From NCBI RefSeq assembly GCF_023100945.1, contig NZ_CP064689.1, positions 2,152,001 to 2,216,000 on the forward strand: a DNA stretch of 64,000 nt, given 5' to 3'. The translations under genes were made by a program, and so were the position numbers. The DNA is from Bradyrhizobium sp. 200 (lineage in GTDB: Bacteria > Pseudomonadota > Alphaproteobacteria > Rhizobiales > Xanthobacteraceae). The notes under the pieces were generated by a model. The model was given only the letters and a program-made list of their open reading frames with translations. It did no database searches and was not told the origin of the DNA. Below, piece by piece: positions 1 to 9,721 of this stretch. Each line of letters begins with the position of its first letter. Position 1 is the first letter of the stretch.

Positions 1-334
1 GGCGCAGGCCGAGCGCCCGAACGATGGGCTTCGCGAACGGCTTGATGAGCTGAATGAGCCGCCTTTGTCTCGGAAGGTAATAGCCGCCCTTGGTTGCTAT
101 GAAAACCTTGTCGCGCTTGTCGCGAAAGGCCTTGCCGACCAGGATCTCGCTTTCCCCTTGCGAATACATGTCCGCAGTATCGAAGAAATTTATCCCCGCG
201 TCGCAGGCAGCCTTAAGTGTTCTCAGCGAGGTCGCCCTGCCACCGTCCTGGGCGAGCAGCCCCCCGATGCGCGCTCCGCCGAATCCGATTTCGGAAACGC
301 GCCATCCGGTTTTACCAAACTGCCTGTAGCGCAT
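1..334 (-). CDS. Aldo/keto reductase, N-terminal part (runs off the window)
   Basis: The reverse strand reads from an ATG at 334 as MRYRQFGKTGWRVSEIGFGG and on to the left edge, so only about 111 residues are visible. The start, the DTADMYSQGESE stretch (AKR active-site region with the conserved Asp and Tyr) and ATKGGYY (the conserved Lys strand) are classic for NADPH-dependent aldo/keto reductases of the TIM-barrel fold. It lies 12 bp downstream of the GMC oxidoreductase stop on the same strand, so the two are probably one transcript. A GMC flavoenzyme beside an AKR suggests paired sugar or alcohol oxidation and reduction; the substrate cannot be read from the sequence. Confidence 0.9.
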   Translation of the reverse strand, partial: MRYRQFGKTGWRVSEIGFGGARIGGLLAQDGGRATSLRTLKAACDAGINFFDTADMYSQGESEILVGKAFRDKRDKVFIATKGGYYLPRQRRLIQLIKPFAKPIVRALGLR

Positions 335-346
335 GCCCGCTCTCCG

Positions 347-1825
347 TCACATGGCTTTCAGGTCACGTGCGAGGCGCTCCGCCGAGCGCGCAGCCAGCGC
401 CATCACAGTCAGCGTGGGATTCTTCTCTGCGCCAGTCGTGAAGCAACTGGCATCTACCACCAGGACGTTGGGGATGTCATGAAGGCGGTTGAAGCCGTCG
501 GTCACGCCGAACCTGGGCGAGGCATGCATGCGTGCCGCGCCGCCGTAATGCTTGGCCGTTCCGGGCACCAGCGTCGGGACGATCTCCCTGATCGCGCCTT
601 TGTGCCCGGCGTCGTGCATCAATTGCATCAGGTGCTCGCGCGCCTTGACCATATTGTCCAAAACTTTTTCATCGAACCTGATGTGAACTTCCAACGCCGG
701 GAAGCCAAACTCGTCCTTTTCGTTCAACGAGGGACGGACGTAGTACTTCTCTTCCGGCACCATGGTTCCGAAGACTTGCACGCCGAAATAAGTCGTCTTC
801 CGTCCAAGCCGGCTCTTGATCTTGCCGACCGTTCCGAACGCACCAAGCGTCCATGACGAGGCAAGCAGCGGGTCCGACGAGGCGTGGGGCAGTCGCGTCA
901 GGTAGGCAGGCGGGGACAGCGACGTGAGCGGGGTGTCCATGTCGACGGCCCACCACTCGCGTGGGTGATCATGAAGATACTTGCCGAGCAGGCCGGCGCT
1001 ATTGCCCATCCCGTTCGGGTGATCGTTGCAAACCGAGTTGAACAGCAGCTTGGGCGAACTGAGCGGTCCGCACGCCACGACAAATGCGCTGGCGCTCACA
1101 CGATGGTGCGCCATGGTCTGCCTGTCGCAATAGACTGCGGCTGCGACCTTCTTCTTCTGGCCGTCCCATTCCAGCTTCAACGCGTGGGCTCGGGTGATCA
1201 GCTTGAACCCGGGCTTCCCGACCAGCCCTGCGATCAACTTCGAATAGCTGTTGAACGAGGTGCCGCGGCTGAGGAGCAGGTATGGCGGCCCGTCGGCAAG
1301 CGGCATCGTCGTGAAACCCTGCCCGCGCTGCAGCGCTGCCTGCCGAACGGATTGCCAGTCCTCTGGCACCTGTTGTCGATAGTCACAATAGCCGGCCGGC
1401 AGACTTGGGACATCGCCTGGATCGGCCGTGATCTCCATCGTCCTTTCGGCAATCTCGTAATACGCAGCGATATCGCTGTAGGTGACGGGCCAGCGATATT
1501 TCTCGTGGATCTGCTCGCCTGCCGTAAAGTCCTCCGCGCAGAAGCGTGGCACGGCACCCGTCCACTGATTGGAGAGCCCACCCAGGGCATAATTGTATTC
1601 GAGGTTGGTCTCCGGATCGCCGGTGACGACGAACCCCTCCGCCTTCGTCATGGCCGGAAGACGTCGAAAGAGATTTCTGCCCGCCAGCCTGACGAGCGTG
1701 CCGTGCTGGATGTCCTCTCCGGTCTCCAGCATCGTCACTGGAATGCCCTTGCGCACAAGCTCGTACGCCGCCATCGCGCCTGCTGGGCCGCTGCCTATGA
1801 CAACGACGCGGCGATCGTCACTCAT
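347..1825 (-). CDS. GMC-family FAD oxidoreductase
   Basis: 492 residues. The N-terminus carries the dinucleotide-binding motif VVVIGSGPAGAMAAYEL (residues 7-23) for FAD. The C-terminus has VVDASCFTTGAEKNPTLT, the GMC C-terminal signature seen in glucose-methanol-choline oxidoreductases and sugar dehydrogenases. Length is usual for the family, with no signal peptide, so it is likely cytoplasmic. The ATG at 1825 is preceded by a GAGGG-type ribosome site. It is followed after 12 bp by an aldo/keto reductase in the same direction. Position at the edge of a polysaccharide locus suggests sugar oxidation, which is inference. Long plus-strand frames over this gene are shadows. Confidence 0.9.
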   Translation of the reverse strand: MSDDRRVVVIGSGPAGAMAAYELVRKGIPVTMLETGEDIQHGTLVRLAGRNLFRRLPAMTKAEGFVVTGDPETNLEYNYALGGLSNQWTGAVPRFCAEDFTAGEQIHEKYRWPVTYSDIAAYYEIAERTMEITADPGDVPSLPAGYCDYRQQVPEDWQSVRQAALQRGQGFTTMPLADGPPYLLLSRGTSFNSYSKLIAGLVGKPGFKLITRAHALKLEWDGQKKKVAAAVYCDRQTMAHHRVSASAFVVACGPLSSPKLLFNSVCNDHPNGMGNSAGLLGKYLHDHPREWWAVDMDTPLTSLSPPAYLTRLPHASSDPLLASSWTLGAFGTVGKIKSRLGRKTTYFGVQVFGTMVPEEKYYVRPSLNEKDEFGFPALEVHIRFDEKVLDNMVKAREHLMQLMHDAGHKGAIREIVPTLVPGTAKHYGGAARMHASPRFGVTDGFNRLHDIPNVLVVDASCFTTGAEKNPTLTVMALAARSAERLARDLKAM

Positions 1826-2819
1826 CCGATACCCTCGAAAATTTCTCTGCTACGCGTGTCTAGTCTCTTTCGGCCGAACTCGCCACGGCGTCGTTGAGCC
1901 AGTGCCACGCTCTCACAATCCAGACGGTTAATACGCGCGGCGCGGTTGTCCCGCCGCGTGCAACAAGTCGCGCAGAAGCGACGACCGAGCGATCTCCGGC
2001 AGCGGGAATTGCTATCGCGTTTCGTATTTCGAGGAATCTGGCCGGGGCTTCCGAGCCAGCGCAGCCACTCATTCCAATTGAAGTGGGCAGGGATCGCGAT
2101 GTTGCGCCTTGCTCTCGCGTTGGCGTTTTCATCTGCCCATTCGACAGGCTCGGCTTCAGGGTTTAAGTGCCTGGCGGCCGCCTTGTTTGGGCGGGAGAAT
2201 ATGCAAGGCCCAACCGTGCAAGAACCGATCTTGATTCGGGCGTCGCTGAAAATCAAATTTCTCGTGATTGGCAAACTTGCGAATAACCGATCGTGCGTGC
2301 TTGGCCGCTGTGGTCCGACCAAATTATGCTGTCCTTCCATTGCGGACCACCTTTTGGCCGCGGCAATTTAGTATGTAGCGGGAAATCACATTGCCTTAAT
2401 AAAACGTATATAGTAGATCGCTATTTGTTAACAGATCGTTAATTCTTAACAGGCTGTTAATCCTTAATAAAGAATAAGTATTGAACCGCCAATTGAAAGC
2501 GTAAGACATATTCGATGGGGTGTTTCCCGTGGTTTCAGGCTGCGGCCATGTTTACTGCAAGTCAATTTCACCGGCCCGAGTTCAATTGGTTTTCCGGAAG
2601 GGGCGGGTTCCTTCACTTCTGCGGTTGCGTTTTTGCGGCGCGCGCAGAGCCCGTGTCCATCTCCATAGCTAAATAGCTCTTGTCGTCGGCACCGATGCGA
2701 TATCGCATTGAAATGGTTCTTTTGTTGTCGATATGCGCAAGCGAACGATCGGGAAGGATGGCTGCGCGGGGAACAGGGGTGGCGTAAGAGTGGTACTGTA
2801 GCAGAGAGGGCGTCGCGTT
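1826..2819. other. Divergent intergenic region, about 1 kb
   Basis: This lies between the leftward GMC gene and the rightward transferase gene. A 172-codon minus frame (2340 to 1822) ends with an ATGA overlap onto the GMC start but has shadow-like, Arg-rich composition and no recognisable domain, so I do not call it. The right half is AT-rich (about 2360-2490) and contains two TTAAC/GTTAA palindromes, listed separately. It probably holds the promoters for both directions. Confidence 0.5.
2428..2460. promoter_or_regulatory. Twin palindromes, candidate operator
   Basis: TTAACAGATCGTTAA (2428-2442) and TTAACAGGCTGTTAA (2446-2460) sit with their centres 18 bp apart in an AT-rich stretch. The second is a perfect 7-bp inverted repeat around one base; the first has perfect 5-bp arms. 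Two similar dyads nearly two helical turns apart look like a binding site for a dimeric regulator controlling the divergent promoters. The regulator is unknown. Confidence 0.45.
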
Positions 2820-4286
2820 ATGCCGATTTGGCCAAGAGAGAAGGCCGCCGTTGCGGAAGCCGTTTCGCTCGCACCCGCACCCTGGCGAATCCCGTTCTGG
2901 AGCGTCGAGCCCCTGGTATGTGCTCTTGATTGCTTCATTATCGTGGGATCGAGCATTCTCAGCGGGTTCGCGTACCACCGATGGGTGCTCGGCGGCAGCG
3001 GTGATCTCGAAACGTCGCTCGCGGTCGGTCTGCTGGTTGCGGTGAACTTCACGACCATCCTGGTATCCCGCGGCAGCTACAAGCCACTCAATCTGATTTC
3101 GCTTCAGGGGCGCATCAAGGAAACGACTGCGATCTGGTTTATCGTCTTTTCGCTTCTCCTCGCGGTCGTGTTCTCGCTCAAGGTCGGTGCCAATCTTTCA
3201 CGCGGCGCCACGGCGACCTTCATGGTTGTCGGATTGACGTTGCTGATCAGCTGGCGCGCGGTATTAAGCTCGTATCTGGCAAAGGCCCTCGCGCGCGGAA
3301 GTTTTGCAGAACGTCGAGTGGTTCTCCTCGGGGAACCCGATGAAATCGATTCTTCGGAGGGCCTCCATCGGCTGCGCCGGTGCGGCTATCGACCGATCGA
3401 AAGCTTTCCCGTTCTGGAGACCGACCTTGAGGCCGACAAGGACATGTCGCCTCGGCTTCGCAGCGTGCTGGATCAAGTCATCCGAACGGCACAGTCCGGC
3501 AGGGCGGAAGAGATCGTGCTGGCGATACGCTGGGACCAGCGCCGCCTGGTCGACTCCATCGTCACTGCGCTGCGAGTCGTTCCGATCCCGATTCGTCTGG
3601 CGCCGGATCGCACGATTGCAGGGCTGCTCCACAAGCCCAGAACAGAGATCGGCTCGACATGGGTCGTTGATCTGCACCGCGGTCCTCTGACCTGGAGCGA
3701 ATGCGCCATTAAGCGGGCATTCGATATTACATTTTCCAGCCTGGCGCTGGTCATGTTGGCGCCGACCATGCTGATCGCCGCCATCATGATCAAGCTCGAC
3801 TCGCGTGGGCCCGTTTTTTTCTCGCAGGTTCGCAACGGCTTCAACAGCAAGGAATTCTGGATCTTCAAATTCCGAACGATGACCGTCATGGAGCAGGGGG
3901 CGGAGGTAAAACAGGCGGTCCGCAATGACAAGCGGGTCACGCGAATCGGCCGCTGGCTGCGCCGGTCGAGCATCGATGAGCTACCGCAATTCCTCAATGT
4001 CCTGCGCGGGGAGATGTCGCTGGTTGGCCCGCGGCCGCATGCGACGACCCACAACAATGAATACGAAAAGGTGATCTGGAAGTATGCCTTCCGCCATCAT
4101 GTCAAACCGGGCATTACCGGCTGGGCCCAGATCCACGGATTGCGAGGAGAGACGGCCACGGTCGACTTGATGGAGAAACGCGTTGAGCTCGACCTTTGGT
4201 ACATCAATAACTGGAGCCTGTGGCTCGACATCAAGATTCTCATGAAGACGTTTGCGGCGGTGATCGGGCAGAAAGAGGCCTATTGA
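2820..4286 (+). CDS. Undecaprenyl-phosphate glucose phosphotransferase-type enzyme, copy 1
   Basis: 488 residues. It starts a repeat unit by moving a hexose-1-phosphate from a UDP-sugar to undecaprenyl phosphate at the inner membrane. The N-terminal half has several hydrophobic helices (about residues 30-160), then a Rossmann-like middle section (LGEPDEID). From about residue 297 comes the catalytic sugar-transferase domain: KRAFDI, a membrane re-entrant helix, KFRTM, DELPQFLNVL, MSLVGPRP and PGITGWAQ. This layout matches the WcaJ/ExoY-type polyisoprenyl-phosphate hexose-1-phosphate transferases. A paralogue of identical length lies at 6297, separated only by the UXS gene. The sugar specificity is inferred from the family and is not certain. 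Confidence 0.9.
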   Translation: MPIWPREKAAVAEAVSLAPAPWRIPFWSVEPLVCALDCFIIVGSSILSGFAYHRWVLGGSGDLETSLAVGLLVAVNFTTILVSRGSYKPLNLISLQGRIKETTAIWFIVFSLLLAVVFSLKVGANLSRGATATFMVVGLTLLISWRAVLSSYLAKALARGSFAERRVVLLGEPDEIDSSEGLHRLRRCGYRPIESFPVLETDLEADKDMSPRLRSVLDQVIRTAQSGRAEEIVLAIRWDQRRLVDSIVTALRVVPIPIRLAPDRTIAGLLHKPRTEIGSTWVVDLHRGPLTWSECAIKRAFDITFSSLALVMLAPTMLIAAIMIKLDSRGPVFFSQVRNGFNSKEFWIFKFRTMTVMEQGAEVKQAVRNDKRVTRIGRWLRRSSIDELPQFLNVLRGEMSLVGPRPHATTHNNEYEKVIWKYAFRHHVKPGITGWAQIHGLRGETATVDLMEKRVELDLWYINNWSLWLDIKILMKTFAAVIGQKEAY

Positions 4287-4553
4287 TTTTCCAACGAACC
4301 AAGATTGGCAAAATCCTCCCTGCGCACGGTCGCTTGCACCTTCGGTGGGCCGCTGCCGGCGATGTCGCAAGTGCCCGAATCCTGTTCACCATGAAGATGA
4401 TATCGCCTTGACTGTCCAATGGGACTTTGCTCCTTAGTTATTCAATTGTGCTCTTAAGCTCGGTCAGCTTGCGAGGCGACTGCGCAACCAGGGTCCGGAG
4501 TTCGCGAGCAGGCCTCGATTTTGATAATGGCCTCGAACAGCAGAGTATCTTGA

Positions 4554-5537
4554 ATGCATCTGGAAAAGCGTATTCTGGTCACCGGCGGGGCAGGCTTTCT
4601 CGGCTCCCATCTTTGTGCGCGTCTGATCGCTGAGGGCGCACAGGTCCTTTGTGTCGACAACTTCTTTACCGGCGCGCGCAGAAATGTGGAGCCGCTGCTC
4701 GATCACAAGCACTTCGAGTTGATCCGCCACGACGTCACCTTTCCGCTCTTCGTCGAGGTCGATGAGATCTACAATCTCGCCTGCCCAGCCTCGCCGGTGC
4801 ATTACCAGCACGACCCGGTGCAAACGATCAAAACCAGTGTGCATGGCGCGATCAATATGCTCGGCCTTGCCAAGCGCGTGAACGCCAAGATCCTGCAGGC
4901 GTCGACCTCAGAGGTTTATGGCGATCCGAGCGTTCATCCTCAGACCGAGGACTATTGGGGCAACGTCAATCCGATCGGCCTGCGGTCCTGCTATGACGAG
5001 GGCAAGCGTTGCGCGGAGAGCCTGTTCTTCGCCTATCGGCACCAGCGCAATCTGGGCATCAAGGTCGCCCGTATCTTCAACACCTATGGGCCGCGCATGC
5101 ATCCCAACGACGGACGCGTCGTTTCGAATTTTATTGTGCAGGCGTTGCTTGGCCGCGACATCACGATCTACGGAGAAGGCTCGCAAACTCGCTCGTTCTG
5201 CTACGTGGACGACCTTGTCGATGGGCTCATAAGGCTGATGGGCACTTCGCATGACGTGACCGGTCCTGTGAATATTGGAAACCCCGACGAGTTCTCGATT
5301 CTCGAATTGGCATCGACTGTTATCACCCTGACCGGCTCATCTTCCAAGATCGTCAACAGGCCACTTCCGCAAGACGATCCGCGCCAGCGGCGTCCGGACA
5401 TTTCCAAGGCCAAGGAAGAACTCTCTTGGACGCCGCGGACGAAGCTCAAGGAAGGTCTTATTCAGACGATCGCCTATTTTGAGCAGTTACTGTCTGATCA
5501 AGGCCTGCGTGCGACCCTGAACGCCGACTCGGCCTAG
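4554..5537 (+). CDS. UDP-glucuronate decarboxylase / UDP-xylose synthase-like SDR
   Basis: 327 residues, an extended short-chain dehydrogenase. [15 protein letters not shown] (residues 6-20) is the NAD-binding GxxGxxG site, TSEVYGDP supplies the Ser/Thr, and SCYDEGK holds the catalytic Yxxx[12 protein letters not shown] and the SCYDEGKR run are typical of UXS, which converts UDP-glucuronate to UDP-xylose in the cytoplasm. It lies between two paralogous initiating transferases, so it probably supplies a pentose or related donor for the same polymer. The ATG at 4554 has only a weak ribosome site, but the Rossmann fold begins directly after it. A related NDP-sugar epimerase is the alternative. 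Confidence 0.85.
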   Translation: MHLEKRILVTGGAGFLGSHLCARLIAEGAQVLCVDNFFTGARRNVEPLLDHKHFELIRHDVTFPLFVEVDEIYNLACPASPVHYQHDPVQTIKTSVHGAINMLGLAKRVNAKILQASTSEVYGDPSVHPQTEDYWGNVNPIGLRSCYDEGKRCAESLFFAYRHQRNLGIKVARIFNTYGPRMHPNDGRVVSNFIVQALLGRDITIYGEGSQTRSFCYVDDLVDGLIRLMGTSHDVTGPVNIGNPDEFSILELASTVITLTGSSSKIVNRPLPQDDPRQRRPDISKAKEELSWTPRTKLKEGLIQTIAYFEQLLSDQGLRATLNADSA

Positions 5538-6296
5538 CCTCGATACAGGCGAACGTCTCGTTAGGTTTCATGCCGGTCGAACATCGATGGCCTCCGGTTC
5601 GTTAAGGCTCCGCCTGGAGGCGCCGCTTGCGGCCCGACCGGGCGTTGGATGTAGTGAGCGGCGGCGGGTTCGCGAAATCGACAGCGCTCAGCGACTTCCC
5701 GGATGAAAATTTCGAAGGCGCGACAACCCCAATTCGGATCTACAATTTTCGGCTTTAGAAGTCCCGGGTGGGATCGCCGCACGGCGGACCCGGGGACAGG
5801 AACGCTCGCCGCGCGTCAGGCTGCGTTGCAGACGACCTTTTGGCCGTAGGTATCATATTACTATTAACTGTTGGGCACGATCCCGGAAATCGAAAAGCAT
5901 GGAATGTTGCATCGCCATAAAAATGGGTATAGAAATACTTAACTTGCGCTAAAAGTATAAAAGATGCCTACCAAGGTATTAAATACGATCGATTCTTAAG
6001 ATTGATTGAGTGTCACGTAACGGGTTTTCAGCGTCATGGTCATGCTCAGTTCAAGTCGCGTGGGCCGTTCCGATTTAGATCGAAATTTCATCAAGAGCGC
6101 TTTTGGTCGCTCTCGGCTTGAGTTCGGCATCCACACGCAACATGGAACGGGATTTGTCTTCTGCGATCGAGGCAAGGTTTGCCTCATCGAGAGGTTGCGA
6201 TCGTGCTTTCAGTCGAAAGGGTCAGTCCGATTGCGCGATTGGGGCAGGCGTCTGGCGGGATGAGTTGTTGGGCTAAGTGTAGCGTAGAGGTGCGTC
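5538..6296. other. Intergenic region upstream of transferase copy 2
   Basis: No convincing gene in about 760 bp. The stretch 5850-6000 is AT-rich and may carry a promoter. The last 40 bp before 6297 resemble the bases before the paralogue at 2820 (both have GTAGC followed by AGAG, then ATGCC), so the duplication that gave the two transferases included some upstream DNA. Confidence 0.45.
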
Positions 6297-7763
6297 ATGC
6301 CGAACTCGACAAGAGAGAAGACGGTCGTTGCAGATGGAATTTCCCTCACGACCGCATCGTGGCGAATACCGTTCCGCAGCGTTGAGCCTTTGGTTTGGTG
6401 CATGGATTGCATCATTGTTTTAGTATCCAGTCTTCTCAGCGGATTCGTGTACCAGCGGTGGGCCCACGGCGGCGGCGAGAATTTCGAGACGTCACTCGCA
6501 GTTGGTATGCTGGTTGCCGTGAACTTCACAACCGTTTTGGCTGCCCGCGGCAGCTACAAGCCGCTCGGGCTGATCGCACTTCAAAGCCGCATCAAGGAAG
6601 CGATTACGATTTGGCTCATCGTCTTTTCGCTACTGCTTGCCGTGGTGTTCTTGCTTAAGGTCGGCGCAACTCTTTCGCGAGGCGCGATCGGGACCTTTCT
6701 GGTCGTTGGCTTAACACTACTGATCGGTTGGCGCGTATTGTTGAGTTCGTATCTGACCAGGGCCCTGGCCCACGGAAGCTTTGCAGAACGGCGTGTCCTG
6801 GTAATAGGAGGGGCCGATGAGATCGACTTCTCTGCAGGACTTTATCGATTGCGCCGGTGCGGCTACAGGCCGATTGAAAGCTTTCCGATTCTTCCATCCG
6901 ATTTTGAAACCGCTAGCGGCATGTCGGAGCGGCTTCGTGACATGTTGAGAGAAGCCATCCGCACCGCGCAGTCGGGCAGGGTGGAAGAGATCCTGCTGGC
7001 GATACCTTGGAACCAGCGTCGCCTGATCGACTCGATCGTGGCGGTCTTGCGGGTCGTTCCGATCCCAATTCGCCTGGCACCCGATCGCAGCATCGAGGGG
7101 CTGCTCCACAAGCCGAGAAAAGAGATCGGCTCGACGTGGGTTGTCGACCTGCATCGTGGTCCATTGACCTGGAGCGAATGCGCCATCAAGCGGGCGTTCG
7201 ATATTGCACTTTCCAGCCTGGCGTTGATCACATTGGCGCCGACCATGTTGATTGCTGCCATTCTGATCAAACTTGACTCGCGAGGACCCGTGTTTTTTTC
7301 GCAGCTTCGTAATGGCTTCAACAACAAGGAATTCTGGATCCTCAAATTTCGGACAATGACGGTTATGGAGCAGGGGTCCGAGGTGAAGCAGGCAACTCGC
7401 AATGACAAGCGAGTTACGCGGCTGGGCCACTGGCTCCGCCGGTCGAGCATTGATGAACTCCCGCAGTTCTTGAATGTGTTGCGTGGCGAAATGTCTCTGG
7501 TCGGCCCTCGTCCCCACGCCACCATCCACGACGACGAGTACAAGAAACTGATCTCCAAGTATGCGTTCCGTCTTCACCTGAAACCCGGCATTACAGGTTG
7601 GGCGCAGGTCAATGGACTTCGAGGCGAAACGGCCACGATCGATCTGATGGAGAAGCGTGTCGATCTGGACTTGTGGTACATAAATAATTGGAGCCTGTGG
7701 CTCGACATCAAGATCATGCTGAAGACGTTCACTGCCGTGATCGGACAGAAGGAGGCCTATTGA
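6297..7763 (+). CDS. Undecaprenyl-phosphate glucose phosphotransferase-type enzyme, copy 2
   Basis: 488 residues, aligning with the protein at 2820 without a gap and identical at roughly four of five positions by eye. It has the same membrane N-terminal half and the same catalytic C-terminal domain: KRAFDIALSS, KFRTM, DELPQFLNVL, MSLVGPRP and PGITGWAQ all intact. Both copies therefore look functional, and differences cluster in the N-terminal 60 residues and the middle section near residues 165-215. It initiates polysaccharide units at the inner membrane. Two such genes may provide redundancy, different sugar preference, or initiation of two polymers. A hairpin overlapping its stop codon may end the transcript. 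Confidence 0.9.
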   Translation: MPNSTREKTVVADGISLTTASWRIPFRSVEPLVWCMDCIIVLVSSLLSGFVYQRWAHGGGENFETSLAVGMLVAVNFTTVLAARGSYKPLGLIALQSRIKEAITIWLIVFSLLLAVVFLLKVGATLSRGAIGTFLVVGLTLLIGWRVLLSSYLTRALAHGSFAERRVLVIGGADEIDFSAGLYRLRRCGYRPIESFPILPSDFETASGMSERLRDMLREAIRTAQSGRVEEILLAIPWNQRRLIDSIVAVLRVVPIPIRLAPDRSIEGLLHKPRKEIGSTWVVDLHRGPLTWSECAIKRAFDIALSSLALITLAPTMLIAAILIKLDSRGPVFFSQLRNGFNNKEFWILKFRTMTVMEQGSEVKQATRNDKRVTRLGHWLRRSSIDELPQFLNVLRGEMSLVGPRPHATIHDDEYKKLISKYAFRLHLKPGITGWAQVNGLRGETATIDLMEKRVDLDLWYINNWSLWLDIKIMLKTFTAVIGQKEAY

Positions 7764-7784
7764 TCATCGCCTGTCGATGATCAA
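7760..7784 (+). terminator. Hairpin at the stop codon of transferase copy 2
   Basis: A perfect 10-bp inverted repeat, TTGATCATCG (7760-7769) and CGATGATCAA (7775-7784), encloses a 5-base loop and includes the stop codon. It lacks a long T run, so it may be a weak terminator or an mRNA-stabilising end. Confidence 0.5.
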
Positions 7785-8461
7785 TCTCGAATCACGTGAA
7801 TCCCTTTTGTTCAGTGTTGACGTGGCGGAAGCCGAGGATCCGTTTTGCGCGTAGCACCCAAAAGTTTGCTGATTCGGATTGCTTCGTTTTTCACTCGCGA
7901 ACGGCGAGGTTTAGTGCCTTCGCGCGAAGTGGGATCACACCACTGGCAACGGTGGGCGACCAGGTAGCGGCAGTTCCGGCCGGACTGCGAGGCCGGGCGT
8001 CCTTCGGCGATGATTGACGGGCTGCGCGTCGGGAACGGTCATGTGCCGTTTCAAGTTTTCCAAACATGCGAGCCGCAAACAAACAGGCGCAGTCTGTAAA
8101 ATGGAGGGATCGGCCGGCGAATTTCCGATCCGGCGGCCGCCATTCACACGCGATGCTTCCGGTACAGCGGTTTCAACGTCTCGCAGCTTGAAAGCCAGGA
8201 AAATTAGGCCTGGCGTATACGCTGCCATGGTACCCAGCAAAAACCATTGATGCGCACGCACCTGCACCCATCTTGGACGCGGGTTAGGCCATCGTCCGTT
8301 TGTTGCGAAGGGTCAAGTTTGGCTCTATGGCCGCTCGCCAGGAACGGCTGCTCCGTGATGGTTCTATGTACGCCCTCACGTGATTCCGCGGTGCGTGATG
8401 GGCAACCGTCAGGTTTTCGGTTGCTTGATCTTGACGCGACGCAGGCCTCACGTCGCTGGCC
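7785..8461. other. Intergenic region, no supported gene
   Basis: About 680 bp between the rightward transferase and the 3' end of the leftward export lipoprotein. Short frames exist on both strands (for example 8014-8250 plus, 7935-8267 minus), but none shows a domain, signal peptide or clear ribosome site. I see no terminator with a T tract. Confidence 0.4.
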
Positions 8462-9721
8462 TTAGGGCGCCGGTGACGTGACGACTGTTGTCGATCCTCC
8501 GGTCACGAAGGTACTGGGCACAGCGCCAGTGCCTTGGATGATATTCCGCAAGCCATAGGCGCTCGTGACGGTCGTGATGGGTCCCTGAATGGTCGTGTTG
8601 ACGCTATTGAGATAGTTCATGAACTTGGTGGATTCGACCGAGAGCGAGTTCGAGGCGTAGAGGATGTCCTTGTTGCGCATCTCGAACGAACTCGCCAGAA
8701 AGAGGCCGGCGGGGTCGCGCAGGTTGATCGTATAGATCACGGGGATGACCGGGCCTTCGTAGGGCGAAACGTCGATACCCATGGCTTCGGCGACGTCGCG
8801 CGCTTCACCGCGATAGAGGAACACCGAGGCGGGGTCAGCCTGGGTATCCACCAGACCGCCGGACTTGCTGATCGCCTCCGCAAGCGACAGCCGCCAGGTC
8901 CCGAATGGAATCTGTTGCTGCGTGCCGACTGCACCGAAGGACAGGAAGGTCTGCGGCTCCCGATACAAATAGATCGTATCGTTGGGATGCACGTAGACAT
9001 TGTTGACCGGCTCGTAGATGAGCGCGCCAAAGGGGGCGATGGCGCGCTTGCCGTTTCGCTCCAGGAGCACCCAGGTTTCAGCGCCGGCAGCCCCGGTCGA
9101 GCCGCCGACCGCCACCAGGCCGGCCCGGCTGATGACGTCGAGCATACGCTCGGGCGAGGCGGTCGCGGGAATCCGCGCCGCGCGTCCCTCGCCGAGCACA
9201 CTGATCATGGACGTCTTCTGTTCGACCATGGACACAATCACCTGCGGTTCGATCGCGCGGTTCTTGAGGGCCGTGGCAATGGCGTCCTGCACCTCGACCT
9301 GGGTGCGCCCGCGCGCGCGGATCGAACCCGCATAGGGGACCGAGATGTTGCCGTGGATGTCGACGGCCTGGTTCGGAATATTGACGAAATTGCCCGGCCG
9401 CACGCTGCCTTCGGCCGGAATGAAAAGGCCCCCCGAGGCGGCTTCGAAGATCGTGACGCTCAGGATATCGCCGACACCGAAGGTGATGTCGCGCGGCCGC
9501 TGATTGCTCCCGAAGCCGGCCAGGCGCGGCAGGTTCTTGGACAGGACCCCGACCACCTTCGGGGTAACCTTGACGACCGCGTAGTTGAGGCTCGCCGGGT
9601 CGCGCTGGCCCGCCAAGATATCCGTGGCGGCGGGGCCGCTCACCGACATCCACCCGCAGCCGCCCAGCGCCGACATCAACGTCAGCATAGGCAGGGCCAA
9701 GATGACGCGCCAAATTCTCAC
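8462..9721 (-). CDS. Outer-membrane polysaccharide export lipoprotein (Wza/OPX family)
   Basis: About 419 residues from a GTG at 9721; the open frame extends to an ATG at 9775. The GTG start is preferred because it puts a short lipoprotein signal (hydrophobic core then SALGGC) directly before the lipobox Cys, whereas the longer start adds 18 hydrophilic residues. After the lipidated Cys come a polysaccharide-export domain (FGVGDILSVTIFEA, then VPYAGSIRARGRTQVEVQ) and two SLBB-like repeats (VLGEGRAARIPA and FGTWRLSLAEAIS). OPX proteins form the periplasm-spanning outer-membrane channel for the polymer and pair with a Wzc/GumC-type copolymerase, here at 25558. It stands alone on the minus strand. 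Confidence 0.88.
   Translation of the reverse strand: MRIWRVILALPMLTLMSALGGCGWMSVSGPAATDILAGQRDPASLNYAVVKVTPKVVGVLSKNLPRLAGFGSNQRPRDITFGVGDILSVTIFEAASGGLFIPAEGSVRPGNFVNIPNQAVDIHGNISVPYAGSIRARGRTQVEVQDAIATALKNRAIEPQVIVSMVEQKTSMISVLGEGRAARIPATASPERMLDVISRAGLVAVGGSTGAAGAETWVLLERNGKRAIAPFGALIYEPVNNVYVHPNDTIYLYREPQTFLSFGAVGTQQQIPFGTWRLSLAEAISKSGGLVDTQADPASVFLYRGEARDVAEAMGIDVSPYEGPVIPVIYTINLRDPAGLFLASSFEMRNKDILYASNSLSVESTKFMNYLNSVNTTIQGPITTVTSAYGLRNIIQGTGAVPSTFVTGGSTTVVTSPAP

Noticed and set aside
884..1897. Long plus-strand frame (337 codons) over the GMC gene
   Set aside because: It is antisense to a clear GMC oxidoreductase and has no domain of its own.
1822..2340. 172-codon minus-strand frame overlapping the GMC start as ATGA
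   Set aside because: The composition is Arg-rich and shadow-like, with no domain or homology pattern. The overlap alone is not enough.
6717..7577. 286-codon minus-strand frame within transferase copy 2
   Set aside because: A shadow frame; the same region on plus encodes conserved sugar-transferase motifs.
7935..8267. Minus-strand frame with a hydrophobic start (AAYTPGLIFLAFKL)
   Set aside because: No family, no clear ribosome site, and a low-complexity tail; not enough to call a gene.
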